A DNA stretch of 64,000 nucleotides from Hungatella sp. (GCA_009712635.1 WASS01000029.1:536358-600357); one strand, 5' to 3'; positions 1 through 8,286 are shown, numbered from the stretch's first letter. Translations and numbers: made by a program. The notes: a model not told the origin generated them from the sequence alone.

Positions 1-1662
1 ATAGGAACTCTTTCTAATTTAGGCGGCTCTTATATGCTGCGGCCCATTATGAATCAGTTTATTGCACCTTTAGACGGAAGCAGAGGAGATGTAGCAGGTC
101 TTGCAAAAGGGCTGGCAGTTATGGCGGCGGTTTTCCTGGTGGGAGTAGCGGCCAACTATGCCCAGTCAAGAATCATGATATCGGTTGCCCAGAATGCCCT
201 TGAAAAAATAAGAGATGATTTATTTAAAAAGATGCAGACCCTCCCGATACGGTTTTATGATACCAACAATACCGGAGATTTAATGAGCCGTTTCAGCAAT
301 GATGTGGATACCATCGGTCAGATGTTAAGCAATACCTTAATCCAGCTCTTCTCAGGAGCATTAAGTATTGTGGGAACGCTGTTTCTTATGATCTATACCA
401 ATATCTGGCTGACACTGGTGACTCTGGTGCTGATACCGCTTATGATAAAGGCAGCAGGAATGATCGGTGCGAGAAGCCAGAAGTATTTCAGCGCTCAGCA
501 AAGCTCTCTGGGTGCAGTAAATGGATATATTGAGGAGACAATCAGCGGACAGAAAGTGGTAAAGGTATTCTGCCATGAAGATGATGCAGAAGAGGAATTT
601 GGAATTCTCAATGATGATTTGAAGAATAACATGATAAAAGCCCAGTTTTTCGGCGGTGTCATGATGCCAATCATGTTTAACCTAAGTCAGTTAAATTATA
701 TATTAACTGCCTGCATCGGAGCACTTTTATGTGTAATAAAAGGATTTGACGTTGGCGGACTGACAGTATTTTTAAACTTTTCCAGACAGTTCAGCCGGCC
801 AATTAATGAAATTTCCATGCAGATCAGCAACGTTTTCTCTGCTCTTGCAGGAGCGGAGCGGGTATTTGCAATTATGGATGAAAGCCCTGAGCCTGCAGAC
901 GTGGAAGATGCAAAAGTGATGGATCCAATGAATGGGTTTGTGGAATTGAAGAACGTAACCTTTGGCTATAATCCGGATAAAGTCATTTTAAAAGACATCA
1001 GCCTATATGCAAAACCAGGTCAGAAGATTGCCTTTGTAGGTTCGACCGGAGCGGGTAAAACAACAATTACCAATTTGTTAAACCGTTTTTACGATATACA
1101 GGGCGGAGAAATTAACATTGACGGAGTGAATATCAGAAATATAAAAAGAGAAAATCTCCGGGAGAACATCGCCATGGTGCTCCAGGACACCCATTTGTTT
1201 ACAGGAACCGTAATGGAGAATATTCGTTATGGAAGACTGGATGCCACAGATGAAGAAGTGATTGAGGCGGCAAAAACAGCCTCTGCCTATTCCTTTATCA
1301 TGAGACTGCATGACGGATTTCAAACGGTTTTAGAAGGAGATGGAGCTAATTTAAGCCAGGGTCAGAGACAGCTTCTTAACATAGCAAGAGCTGCTATCTC
1401 CAAAGCCCCCATTTTAATCCTTGACGAGGCAACAAGTTCCGTAGATACAAGAACAGAAAAGCATATTGAACGAGGGATGGATCGCCTTATGACCAACCGG
1501 ACCACCTTTGTAATCGCTCACCGCCTGTCCACAGTCAGAAATGCCAATGCCATTATGGTACTGGAAAATGGTGAGATCATCGAACGGGGGGATCACGAGG
1601 AACTTTTAAATCATAAAGGACGATATTATCAACTTTACACCGGAGCAGCAGAACTGGATTAA
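1..1662 (+). CDS. ABC exporter half-transporter, fused membrane and ATPase domains (5' end outside window)
   Basis: The reading frame is open from base 1, so the true start lies upstream and the N-terminal membrane helices are missing. The visible part has the exporter-type transmembrane domain (roughly the first 290 residues) followed by a nucleotide-binding domain with Walker A GSTGAGKT, signature LSQGQRQ, Walker B ILILDEATS and an H-loop (IAHRLS). This is the multidrug/lipid/peptide exporter class (MdlB/BmrA-like). Such proteins often work as heterodimers with a second half-transporter encoded just upstream, which cannot be checked here. A strong terminator follows, so it is the last gene of its unit. 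Substrate unknown. Confidence 0.93.
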   Translation: MGTLSNLGGSYMLRPIMNQFIAPLDGSRGDVAGLAKGLAVMAAVFLVGVAANYAQSRIMISVAQNALEKIRDDLFKKMQTLPIRFYDTNNTGDLMSRFSNDVDTIGQMLSNTLIQLFSGALSIVGTLFLMIYTNIWLTLVTLVLIPLMIKAAGMIGARSQKYFSAQQSSLGAVNGYIEETISGQKVVKVFCHEDDAEEEFGILNDDLKNNMIKAQFFGGVMMPIMFNLSQLNYILTACIGALLCVIKGFDVGGLTVFLNFSRQFSRPINEISMQISNVFSALAGAERVFAIMDESPEPADVEDAKVMDPMNGFVELKNVTFGYNPDKVILKDISLYAKPGQKIAFVGSTGAGKTTITNLLNRFYDIQGGEINIDGVNIRNIKRENLRENIAMVLQDTHLFTGTVMENIRYGRLDATDEEVIEAAKTASAYSFIMRLHDGFQTVLEGDGANLSQGQRQLLNIARAAISKAPILILDEATSSVDTRTEKHIERGMDRLMTNRTTFVIAHRLSTVRNANAIMVLENGEIIERGDHEELLNHKGRYYQLYTGAAELD

Positions 1663-1690
1663 TCCATGGTTTTTACCAGGTAAATTCATA

Positions 1691-1761
1691 AGGGAGCATT
1701 GGGCAAAGCTATGAATAGAAAGGGATTTCTATTCATAACATACTCAATGTTCCTTTTTTGT
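1691..1761 (+). terminator. Rho-independent terminator after ABC exporter
   Basis: A long imperfect stem pairs AGGGAGCATTG...ATGAATAGAAA with TTTCTATTCAT...CAATGTTCCT and is followed by TTTTTTG. It lies 28 nt after the exporter stop codon. Confidence 0.85.
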
Positions 1762-1983
1762 TATTATTTATTTTAATAAATAAAAGGGTTTATTAATGAA
1801 AAATATTTATGAATAATGAATTTGATTTTTCAGAAAAAAGAAAAAATTAACAAAAATTTAACAAAGAAATATGTATAAAAATAAAAATATGAATTGGAAA
1901 ATTTAATTATTTTGTTTTTTTATGTGTACAAGCAGAGCTGATTGTTTTTTTTGGTATACAAAAGCAATGGTTACAATGTTTAA

Positions 1984-2001
1984 TTGTTTAACATTTAACA
2001 A
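1984..2001. promoter_or_regulatory. Rex-like redox operator upstream of rnf
   Basis: TTGTTTAACATTTAACAA differs at one defined position from the clostridial Rex consensus TTGTTAA-N4-TTAACAA, and the flanking A/T pair extends the symmetry. Rex senses NADH/NAD+ and represses redox-balancing genes in Firmicutes. The site is about 85 bp upstream of the predicted rnfC -35 box, which is far for simple repression. It may act on a second upstream promoter; a TACAAT lies just before it at 1972-1977. Motif match only. Confidence 0.5.
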
Positions 2002-2086
2002 TGAATTCTGATATTAATAGAAGCAATACCTCCTTCCAATGGTAAGAATTACAATTGGAACACAGTATACAATATGTAATTTCGGA

Positions 2087-2115
2087 TTGTTTCAACTAAC
2101 AGATTGTGTTATACT
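2087..2115 (+). promoter_or_regulatory. Predicted sigma-A promoter of the rnf operon
   Basis: TTGTTT (2087-2092), 17-bp spacer, TATACT (2110-2115), about 70 nt before the rnfC start. This is the best match in the 424-bp A/T-rich gap between 1762 and 2185. Confidence 0.65.
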
Positions 2116-2124
2116 TATTCCGGT

Positions 2125-2146
2125 GACAAAATGAGAAAATTTTGTC
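2125..2146 (+). promoter_or_regulatory. Inverted repeat at the 5' end of the rnf transcript
   Basis: GACAAAAT-GAGAAA-ATTTTGTC is a perfect 8-bp inverted repeat with a 6-nt loop, directly downstream of the predicted transcription start (about 2122). It could be a 5' stabilising hairpin in the mRNA or a protein operator. It has no T-tract, so it is not a terminator. Confidence 0.5.
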
Positions 2147-2185
2147 GGGAGAGATAAAGAATTGTAAAGAAAGAGGGTTAGTCTA

Positions 2186-3508
2186 ATGGGTTTGGCTACA
2201 TTTAAAGGCGGCATTCACACCTATGAGGGAAAAGAATTGTCGGAAAATAAACCTGTGCAGGTTCTGCAGCCAAAAGGCGAGATGGTGTTCCCGCTGTCCC
2301 AGCATATCGGTGCGCCTGCAAAGCCTCTGGTGGCGGCAGGAGATCAGGTACTGGTTGGTCAGAAGATCGGGGAGGCAGGCGGTTTTATTTCAGCCTGTGT
2401 GATCAGTTCTGTTTCAGGAACAGTAAAAACCATTGAGCCAAGAATGGTTGCCAACGGCTCTATGGTGATGTCAATTATTGTTGAGAATGACGGCAAATAT
2501 CAGGAGGCAGAAGGTTTTGGAAAACAGCGGGATCCCAAATCCCTGTCAAAGGAAGAAATACGTGATATCGTAAAAGAGGCCGGCATAGTAGGTCTTGGCG
2601 GTGCAGGATTTCCCACACATGTAAAGCTTACACCGAAGGATGAGACAAAGATTGATACGATTATCGTAAACGGAGCAGAATGCGAACCATATCTGACCTC
2701 CGATTATCGGATGATGATGGAAGAGCCGGAAAGTATCATAAAAGGATTAAATATTATCCTGCAGCTGTTTGATAATGCCAAAGGTGTAATCGGAATTGAA
2801 AACAACAAACCGGAAGCAATCAGAGTGATGACGGAGCTTGTAAAAGATGAGCCAAGAATCACGGTTTGCCCCTTAAAGACAAAATATCCACAGGGTGGAG
2901 AGCGCGCTCTGATCTATGCGGTGACAGGAAGAAAGATTAACTCTTCTATGCTTCCTGCTGACGCAGGCTGCATCGTGGATAACGTGGATACGGTTATATC
3001 CATTTACAATGCAGTTGCAAAATCAACTCCTTTAATCAGAAGAATTATAACAGTGACCGGCGATGCGATTGCAAACCCACAGAACTATAACGTGAGGACA
3101 GGAACAAATTATGCCGAGCTGTTAGAGGCTTCCGGCGGATTTAAAACAGAACCGGAAAAAGTAATTTCCGGAGGACCGATGATGGGACAGGCGTTGTTTA
3201 ACATGAATATCCCTGTTACCAAGACTTCCTCTGCGCTTACCTGTATGTCAAAGGATGAGGTTGCACTGAGTGCACCTACTGCCTGCATCCGCTGCGGCAG
3301 ATGTGTCAATGTATGTCCAAGCCACGTGGTTCCACAGATGATGATGCAGGCAGCTATGAGATCTGACATAGATACATTTGTAAAATTAGATGGTATGGAA
3401 TGCTGCGAATGCGGCTGTTGTGCATATGCCTGTCCGGCAAAACTGCCATTAACCCAGGCGTTTAAAGAGATGCGCAAAACAGTGATCGCAAGCAGAAAAA
3501 AAGCGTAG
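2186..3508 (+). CDS. rnfC: Rnf complex subunit C (ferredoxin:NAD+ oxidoreductase, NADH-side subunit)
   Basis: RnfC is the peripheral subunit that binds FMN and NAD(H) and hands electrons to or from the membrane part of Rnf. The 440-residue protein has the N-terminal barrel-sandwich region, the Gly-rich nucleotide-binding region (GLGGAGFPTHVKL, about residues 135-150), and two ferredoxin-type clusters: C367-x2-C370-x2-C373-x3-C377 and C406-x2-C409-x2-C412-x3-C416. It is first in the clostridial order C-D-G-E-A-B and is followed 11 nt later by rnfD. An AGAGGG motif precedes the ATG. Length and motifs match the family. Confidence 0.97.
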   Translation: MGLATFKGGIHTYEGKELSENKPVQVLQPKGEMVFPLSQHIGAPAKPLVAAGDQVLVGQKIGEAGGFISACVISSVSGTVKTIEPRMVANGSMVMSIIVENDGKYQEAEGFGKQRDPKSLSKEEIRDIVKEAGIVGLGGAGFPTHVKLTPKDETKIDTIIVNGAECEPYLTSDYRMMMEEPESIIKGLNIILQLFDNAKGVIGIENNKPEAIRVMTELVKDEPRITVCPLKTKYPQGGERALIYAVTGRKINSSMLPADAGCIVDNVDTVISIYNAVAKSTPLIRRIITVTGDAIANPQNYNVRTGTNYAELLEASGGFKTEPEKVISGGPMMGQALFNMNIPVTKTSSALTCMSKDEVALSAPTACIRCGRCVNVCPSHVVPQMMMQAAMRSDIDTFVKLDGMECCECGCCAYACPAKLPLTQAFKEMRKTVIASRKKA

Positions 3509-3519
3509 GAGAGTGAAGT

Positions 3520-4443
3520 ATGAGTAAATTATTAAACGTATCATCATCACCTCATGTCAGGGACCATGTAACATCTCAGAATATTATGCTGGATGTTGCA
3601 ATTGCCATGATCCCGGCTACTGCGTATGGTGTATATCAGTTTGGAGTAAAAGCTGCCCTGGTGTTGCTTGTCAGCATTTTATCCTGTGTATTAAGTGAAT
3701 ATGTTTTTGAAACCCTTATGGGAAAACCAGTAACTGTCAGTGACGGCAGTGCACTTGTAACCGGAATGATTCTTGGACTTAACATGCCTCCGGCAATTCC
3801 GTTATGGATGCCATTTTTAGGCGGTGTGTTTGCGATTATTGTTGTAAAACAGCTTTACGGCGGTCTGGGACAGAACTTTATGAACCCTGCCCTTGCGGCA
3901 AGATGTTTTCTTCTGATCTCTTTTGCAGGTCCTATGACCACGTTTACATACAATGACGCGGTTGTAAGTCCGACTCCTCTTGCAGCGTTTAAAGCTGGTC
4001 AGTCAGTTGATGTGGCTGCTATGTTTATCGGAAAAATTCCTGGAACAATCGGAGAAGTTTCCATTATCGCCCTTCTGATTGGTGCGGCGTATTTAATCGC
4101 AAGAAAAGTAATATCAATCCGTATTCCGGCTGCCTATTTAATTACATTTTCTCTGTTTGTATTTGTGTTTGGACAACATGACCTGATGTACGTCCTGACT
4201 CACTTATGCGGCGGCGGTATCATATTTGGTGCATTCTTTATGGCAACCGATTATGTAACAAGTCCTGTTACAACAAAGGGCCAGATCTATTTTGGAATTC
4301 TTTTAGGTGTGCTTACCGGTCTGTTCCGTCTTTTCGGAGGTTCTGCAGAGGGAGTTTCTTATGCAATCATCATCAGCAATATTCTGGTTCCGCTGATTGA
4401 GAAGATTTCACTTCCAAAAGCATTTGGAAAGGAGGGCAAATAA
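3520..4443 (+). CDS. rnfD: Rnf complex subunit D (membrane flavoprotein)
   Basis: Integral membrane subunit, 307 residues, with about nine hydrophobic segments and the conserved NPALAARCF stretch. In NqrB/RnfD a threonine before Pro-Leu carries covalent FMN; here the matching site reads SPTPL (about residue 150) rather than SGATPL, keeping Thr-Pro-Leu. The start has TAGGAGAG about 8 nt upstream. It lies between rnfC and rnfG with short gaps, so it is co-translated with the operon. With subunits E and A it forms part of the ion-translocating core. Confidence 0.97.
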   Translation: MSKLLNVSSSPHVRDHVTSQNIMLDVAIAMIPATAYGVYQFGVKAALVLLVSILSCVLSEYVFETLMGKPVTVSDGSALVTGMILGLNMPPAIPLWMPFLGGVFAIIVVKQLYGGLGQNFMNPALAARCFLLISFAGPMTTFTYNDAVVSPTPLAAFKAGQSVDVAAMFIGKIPGTIGEVSIIALLIGAAYLIARKVISIRIPAAYLITFSLFVFVFGQHDLMYVLTHLCGGGIIFGAFFMATDYVTSPVTTKGQIYFGILLGVLTGLFRLFGGSAEGVSYAIIISNILVPLIEKISLPKAFGKEGK

Positions 4444-4444
4444 G

Positions 4445-5059
4445 ATGAAGAGTGGCGGATATATGAAAGACGCGTTGATTTTATTTGTCATTACTCTGGT
4501 TTCCGGATTCCTGTTAGGCGGTGCTTATCAGATTACCAAAGCTCCTATTGAGAAGGCAACTCTGGCTGCCAACATTGTGGCATACAAAGCAGTATTTCCG
4601 GAAGCAGATGATTTTAAGACTGATGATAAGATGAAAGCTGCCATTGAAACCTGCAACACAGATCTTACCACACAGGACTTCGGTAAGGTAGGCGTGAACA
4701 ATGCTCTTCAGGCGGTAGACGCAAGCGGTACACTGCTTGGCTATGTTATCACTTCCCATTCCGATGACAGCTACGGCGGCACAATCGAACTGTCTGTAGG
4801 AATTAAAGCCGATGGAAGCATAAGCGGAATTGAATTTCTGGCAATCAGCGATACCCCAGGCTTAGGTCTGAAAGCAAAAGATCCTGCATTTAAAGACCAG
4901 TATACAGGTAAAAATGCGGAGTCACTTACTGTTACCAAGTCAGGTAATGCAGGGGACGCTGAAATCAATGCCATCAGCGGTGCTACCATTACATCAAGCG
5001 CTACTACCAATGCGGTTAATGCAGCATTGTATTATGTGCATCACTATATGAATCAGTAG
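4445..5059 (+). CDS. rnfG: Rnf complex subunit G (covalent FMN subunit)
   Basis: RnfG has one N-terminal membrane helix (about residues 8-28) and an extracytoplasmic flavodomain with covalently bound FMN. The flavinylation motif SGATIT is at residues 178-183, so FMN should sit on Thr183. The family signature DTPGLGLKAK is also present. I chose the ATG at 4445 because GGAGGG (4431-4436) sits 8 nt before it; an upstream in-frame ATG at 4397 lies inside rnfD and has no ribosome binding site. The 205-residue length is normal. Confidence 0.96.
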   Translation: MKSGGYMKDALILFVITLVSGFLLGGAYQITKAPIEKATLAANIVAYKAVFPEADDFKTDDKMKAAIETCNTDLTTQDFGKVGVNNALQAVDASGTLLGYVITSHSDDSYGGTIELSVGIKADGSISGIEFLAISDTPGLGLKAKDPAFKDQYTGKNAESLTVTKSGNAGDAEINAISGATITSSATTNAVNAALYYVHHYMNQ

Positions 5060-5070
5060 GAGGTGGGAAG

Positions 5071-5865
5071 ATGAACAACAAATGTACAGAACGTTTATTT
5101 AACGGTATCGTAAAAGAGAACCCGACCTTCGTGCTGATGCTCGGTATGTGTCCGACTCTGGCTGTTACCACATCTGCAGTAAACGGAGCAGGTATGGGAC
5201 TTTCCACGACTGTGGTACTGTTATTTTCCAATATGATTATTTCTGCTATGCGTAAGATCATTCCGGACCGTGTGAGAATTCCGGCTTACATTGTTATTGT
5301 AGCAACTCTCGTTACGATTGTGCAGCTGCTTTTACAGGCTTATGTACCCAGCCTTTATTCAGCTCTTGGAATCTATATTCCTCTGATCGTAGTTAACTGT
5401 ATTATCTTAGGTCGTGCGGAATCCTATGCTTCCAAGAACGACGTGGTGGCATCCACATTTGACGGAATCGGTATGGGACTTGGTTTCACGGTAGCATTAA
5501 CCTGTATCGGTCTTATTCGTGAAATCCTGGGTTCCGGTGCTGTATTCGGGCACACCATCATTCCGGAGAATTACCACATTGCTATTTTTGTTCTGGCTCC
5601 TGGTGCATTCTTTGTGCTTTCTATTTTAACTGCTCTGCAGAATAAGTTCAAAGCTCCGTCTGCAACCAACGGATCTGTTCCGCAGTCTAAGTTAGCCTGT
5701 GGAGGTAACTGTATGTCCTGTACTGGTTCTTCCTGTATGTCAAATCATGAAGTATTGGAAACCAGAAAAAAACAGGCAGAGGAAGAAGCGCTTGCGGCTA
5801 AAAAAGCAGAAGCTGCCAGAAAAGAAGCAGAATCAGCATCTGCAGCTTCCAAGAAAGACGAATAG
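5071..5865 (+). CDS. rnfE: Rnf complex subunit E, with an unusual Cys-rich C-terminal tail
   Basis: RnfE is a six-helix membrane subunit of the ion-pumping core, paralogous to RnfA. The first ~200 residues are standard (NPTFVLMLGMCPTLAV near the N-terminus, then a long hydrophobic core). The protein then carries about 60 extra residues: a cluster C210-x3-C214-x2-C217-x4-C222, followed by a highly charged Lys/Glu/Ala helix to residue 264. Family members are usually around 200-230 residues, so the tail is an addition. The Cys spacing could bind a metal or Fe-S centre, but this is inference. An AGGAGG motif precedes the start. Confidence 0.95.
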   Translation: MNNKCTERLFNGIVKENPTFVLMLGMCPTLAVTTSAVNGAGMGLSTTVVLLFSNMIISAMRKIIPDRVRIPAYIVIVATLVTIVQLLLQAYVPSLYSALGIYIPLIVVNCIILGRAESYASKNDVVASTFDGIGMGLGFTVALTCIGLIREILGSGAVFGHTIIPENYHIAIFVLAPGAFFVLSILTALQNKFKAPSATNGSVPQSKLACGGNCMSCTGSSCMSNHEVLETRKKQAEEEALAAKKAEAARKEAESASAASKKDE

Positions 5866-5877
5866 GAGAGTGGATCG

Positions 5878-6453
5878 ATGAAAGAATTATTATTAATTGC
5901 CATTGGCTCCGCACTGGTCAACAACGTTGTGCTTAGCCAGTTCCTCGGCCTTTGTCCATTCCTTGGAGTTTCCAAAAACGTGAAAACTTCTGCCGGCATG
6001 GGCGCGGCTGTTATCTTTGTTATTACCATTGCATCATTTGCTACCAGTGTTATATATAAGAGCATATTGGTTGGACTTCATCTGGAATTTTTACAGACCA
6101 TTGTTTTTATTCTTGTAATTGCTGCACTGGTGCAGTTTGTAGAAATGTTTTTAAAGAAATCCATGCCCGCTCTTTATGAGGCACTTGGAGTATATCTTCC
6201 CCTGATCACAACCAACTGCGCAGTTTTAGGTGTGGCTCTGACCAATGTTCAGAAAGATTATAACATTCTGGAGAGTGTTATCAATGGTGTGGGTATATCC
6301 GTTGGCTTCACCATTGCCATTATAATGCTGGCTGGTGTCCGTGAAAGAATCGAATATAATGACGTTCCTCATTCCTTTAAGGGATCACCGATTGTTCTGA
6401 TTACCTCTGGCCTGATGGCGATTGCATTTTTCGGATTTTCCGGATTAATTTAG
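5878..6453 (+). CDS. rnfA: Rnf complex subunit A
   Basis: RnfA is a six-helix membrane subunit, 191 residues (normal length), paired with RnfE in the core of the Rnf complex. The family signature NNVVLSQFLGLCPFLGVS appears near residues 15-32 and LPLITTNCAVLG in the second half; the two half-membrane Cys residues (in GLCPF and TNCAV) are those thought to hold a shared Fe-S cluster with RnfE. The gene starts 12 nt after rnfE with TAGGAGAG upstream. Confidence 0.97.
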   Translation: MKELLLIAIGSALVNNVVLSQFLGLCPFLGVSKNVKTSAGMGAAVIFVITIASFATSVIYKSILVGLHLEFLQTIVFILVIAALVQFVEMFLKKSMPALYEALGVYLPLITTNCAVLGVALTNVQKDYNILESVINGVGISVGFTIAIIMLAGVRERIEYNDVPHSFKGSPIVLITSGLMAIAFFGFSGLI

Positions 6454-6472
6454 AAGGGGGAGACGAAAGAAT

Positions 6473-7261
6473 ATGATAACAGGAATTATTTATGCGGCGG
6501 CCGTTGTGGGCATTATCGGTATTCTGATTGGCGTATTCCTCGGCATTGCAAGTGAGAAATTCAAAGTCGAAGTTGACGAAAAAGAAATTCTTGTCAGGGA
6601 TGAGCTGCCAGGAAACAACTGCGGCGGCTGTGGATATGCAGGCTGTGATGCTCTTGCAAAAGCCATTGCGGCAGGTCAGGCTGACGTTGGTGCCTGTCCT
6701 GTAGGCGGCGCTGCCGTAGCAGAAAAAATTGGCGAAATCATGGGCGTTTCCGCAGGTGTTACTGATAAAAAAGTTGCTTTTGTAAAATGCAAAGGCAGCT
6801 GTGATAAGACGAAAGTACAGTATAATTACTATGGCATTGATGACTGCCGCAAGATCTCGGTTGTGCCGGGCTCTGGTGAGAAGTCATGTGTTTATGGCTG
6901 TATGGGATACGGATCCTGTGTGAAAGCATGTGAATTTGATGCGATCCATGTTGTGGACGGTATTGCGGTAGTTGATAAGGAGAAGTGCGTTGCCTGCGGC
7001 AAATGTGTGGCTTCCTGTCCCAATGCATTAATTGATATGGTTCCATATAAAGCAGAGTATTTAGTTCAGTGTAACTCCCATGATAAGGGAAAAGATGTTA
7101 AGGCTAAATGTGAAGTGGGCTGTATTGGCTGTACCATGTGTATCAAACAGTGTGAATTTGATGCCATCCATATGGACAATAATGTTGCAATCATTGATTA
7201 TGACAAATGTACCAATTGCGGTAAATGTGCCGCCAAGTGCCCGGTTAAGGTAATTATATAA
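6473..7261 (+). CDS. rnfB: Rnf complex subunit B (ferredoxin-accepting Fe-S subunit)
   Basis: RnfB takes electrons from reduced ferredoxin. The 262-residue protein has an N-terminal membrane anchor (about residues 5-25), a [4Fe-4S] domain with C50, C53, C58 and C75 (NNCGGCGYAGC then GACPVGG), and further ferredoxin-type motifs: CVYGCMGYGSC, CVACGKCVASCP, CEVGCIGCTMC and CTNCGKCAAKCP. This is the clostridial form with multiple C-terminal clusters. It is the last gene of the operon: a terminator starts 20 nt after the stop codon. AAGGGGGAG precedes the ATG. Confidence 0.97.
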   Translation: MITGIIYAAAVVGIIGILIGVFLGIASEKFKVEVDEKEILVRDELPGNNCGGCGYAGCDALAKAIAAGQADVGACPVGGAAVAEKIGEIMGVSAGVTDKKVAFVKCKGSCDKTKVQYNYYGIDDCRKISVVPGSGEKSCVYGCMGYGSCVKACEFDAIHVVDGIAVVDKEKCVACGKCVASCPNALIDMVPYKAEYLVQCNSHDKGKDVKAKCEVGCIGCTMCIKQCEFDAIHMDNNVAIIDYDKCTNCGKCAAKCPVKVII

Positions 7262-7280
7262 GAAAATTATATTAGAATAA

Positions 7281-7336
7281 GAATGCTGTAATACAGACTT
7301 GCTTCATAACAGTCTTGTGTTACAGCATTTTTTTTG
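7281..7336 (+). terminator. Terminator of the rnf operon
   Basis: ATGCTGTAATACAGACT pairs with AGTCTTGTGTTACAGCAT and is followed by a run of eight T. It separates rnf from the haem-protein pair downstream. Confidence 0.9.
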
Positions 7337-7397
7337 TTAATTTTCTAGCAATTTAACAGAAAATGTAAAAAATATGATATATAATTTAGATTAATTC

Positions 7398-7426
7398 TTG
7401 AAAAAAAACAAATATACTGATATAAT
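7398..7426 (+). promoter_or_regulatory. Strong predicted promoter for the haem-protein pair
   Basis: TTGAAA (7398-7403), 17-bp spacer, TATAAT (7421-7426), with an upstream TGA giving an extended -10. A near-consensus promoter 36 nt before the gene. Confidence 0.8.
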
Positions 7427-7461
7427 AGCAAATACAAAAAAGACACAAAGGAGATGGTTCC

Positions 7462-7800
7462 ATGAAAAAAAACATGATAATTTATGTTCTTTCATTCTTG
7501 ATTATAATCCTGCTTGCGGGCTGTGCCGGTTCAAAAGTTCAGGACAATACCACTGGAGCCTCAGATAAACTGGAGCTTACATTGGATGAACTTTCAAAAT
7601 ATAATGGTAAAGACGGAAATCCTGCTTATATCGCGGTTGACGGCGTGATTTATGATGTGACTGAAAGCAAGATGTGGAAGGATGGAGAACACAATGGCTA
7701 TACAGCCGGTAAGGATCTGACAGAAGAGATTAAGAAAGTATCTCCTCACGGAACTTCAGTTTTAAAGAAGATGAAAGAAGTAGGAAAAATTGTGGAATAG
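7462..7800 (+). CDS. Cytochrome-b5-like haem-binding lipoprotein
   Basis: 112 residues. The signal peptide ends in the lipobox LLAGC, so Cys21 should be lipidated and the domain anchored on the outer face of the membrane. Residues ~37-112 match the cytochrome b5-like haem/steroid-binding fold: FTLDEL-like start (LTLDELSKYNG), YIAVDGVIYDVT, then H77 in EHNGYTAGKDLT and H96 in SPHG, which are the expected two axial haem ligands. The next gene, 15 nt downstream, encodes a membrane protein with paired histidines. The function is not known; electron transfer at the membrane surface is my inference. Confidence 0.85.
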   Translation: MKKNMIIYVLSFLIIILLAGCAGSKVQDNTTGASDKLELTLDELSKYNGKDGNPAYIAVDGVIYDVTESKMWKDGEHNGYTAGKDLTEEIKKVSPHGTSVLKKMKEVGKIVE

Positions 7801-7815
7801 ACCGGAGGCGATAAT

Positions 7816-8208
7816 ATGTATGAAGTATTAGGTATTACAAGCGCAGTTTTGTTTGCAGTTGTTATGATGCCGTTTTTGCTGAGGCATATAAACCGGATAT
7901 TCTACAAAGGGAAAAATCGTACGATTACCAGCTGGAGAATGAGGTTTAGAAAGATTCACAAGCCTGCCGGGTTTGGTCTGGCAGTGATTTCCCTCATTCA
8001 TGGATACCTGGCGCTTGGTTCAATCCGGCTTCATACAGGTACCCTTGCCTGGATTGTCAGTATAGCAGCGGTGATTCTTGGAGTACTCTTTACCATAAAG
8101 AAAAAAGCTGTATTCTTAGTATGGCACAGGAGAATGGCATTGCTGGCGATTCTTTTTATAGCTTTGCATCTGCTGGTACCAGGAGCGCTTTATTACATTG
8201 GATTTTAA
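7816..8208 (+). CDS. Small four-helix membrane protein, probable di-haem cytochrome b
   Basis: 130 residues with about four hydrophobic helices (roughly 3-22, 50-68, 77-95, 107-127). Six histidines are present: 24, 48, 62, 73, 104, 118. H48/H62 and H104/H118 are each exactly 14 apart on helices 2 and 4, the H-x13-H pattern by which two helices of cytochrome b or ferric-reductase proteins hold two stacked haems. It is co-transcribed with the b5-like lipoprotein, and ACCGGAGGCG precedes the ATG. I do not recognise a named family; cytochrome function is inferred from the histidine geometry and the neighbour. Confidence 0.72.
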   Translation: MYEVLGITSAVLFAVVMMPFLLRHINRIFYKGKNRTITSWRMRFRKIHKPAGFGLAVISLIHGYLALGSIRLHTGTLAWIVSIAAVILGVLFTIKKKAVFLVWHRRMALLAILFIALHLLVPGALYYIGF

Positions 8209-8233
8209 AGAAAGTATTACATTTTATCAGATT

Positions 8234-8286
8234 GAACAGACCCCCACAGGCAGAATTTATCTAACCTGTGGGGGTCTGTTCATTTT
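8234..8286 (+). terminator. Terminator after the haem-protein pair
   Basis: A perfect 17-bp stem, GAACAGACCCCCACAGG with CCTGTGGGGGTCTGTTC, with a 14-nt loop. The T-tract (ATTTTAG) is short. Confidence 0.75.
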
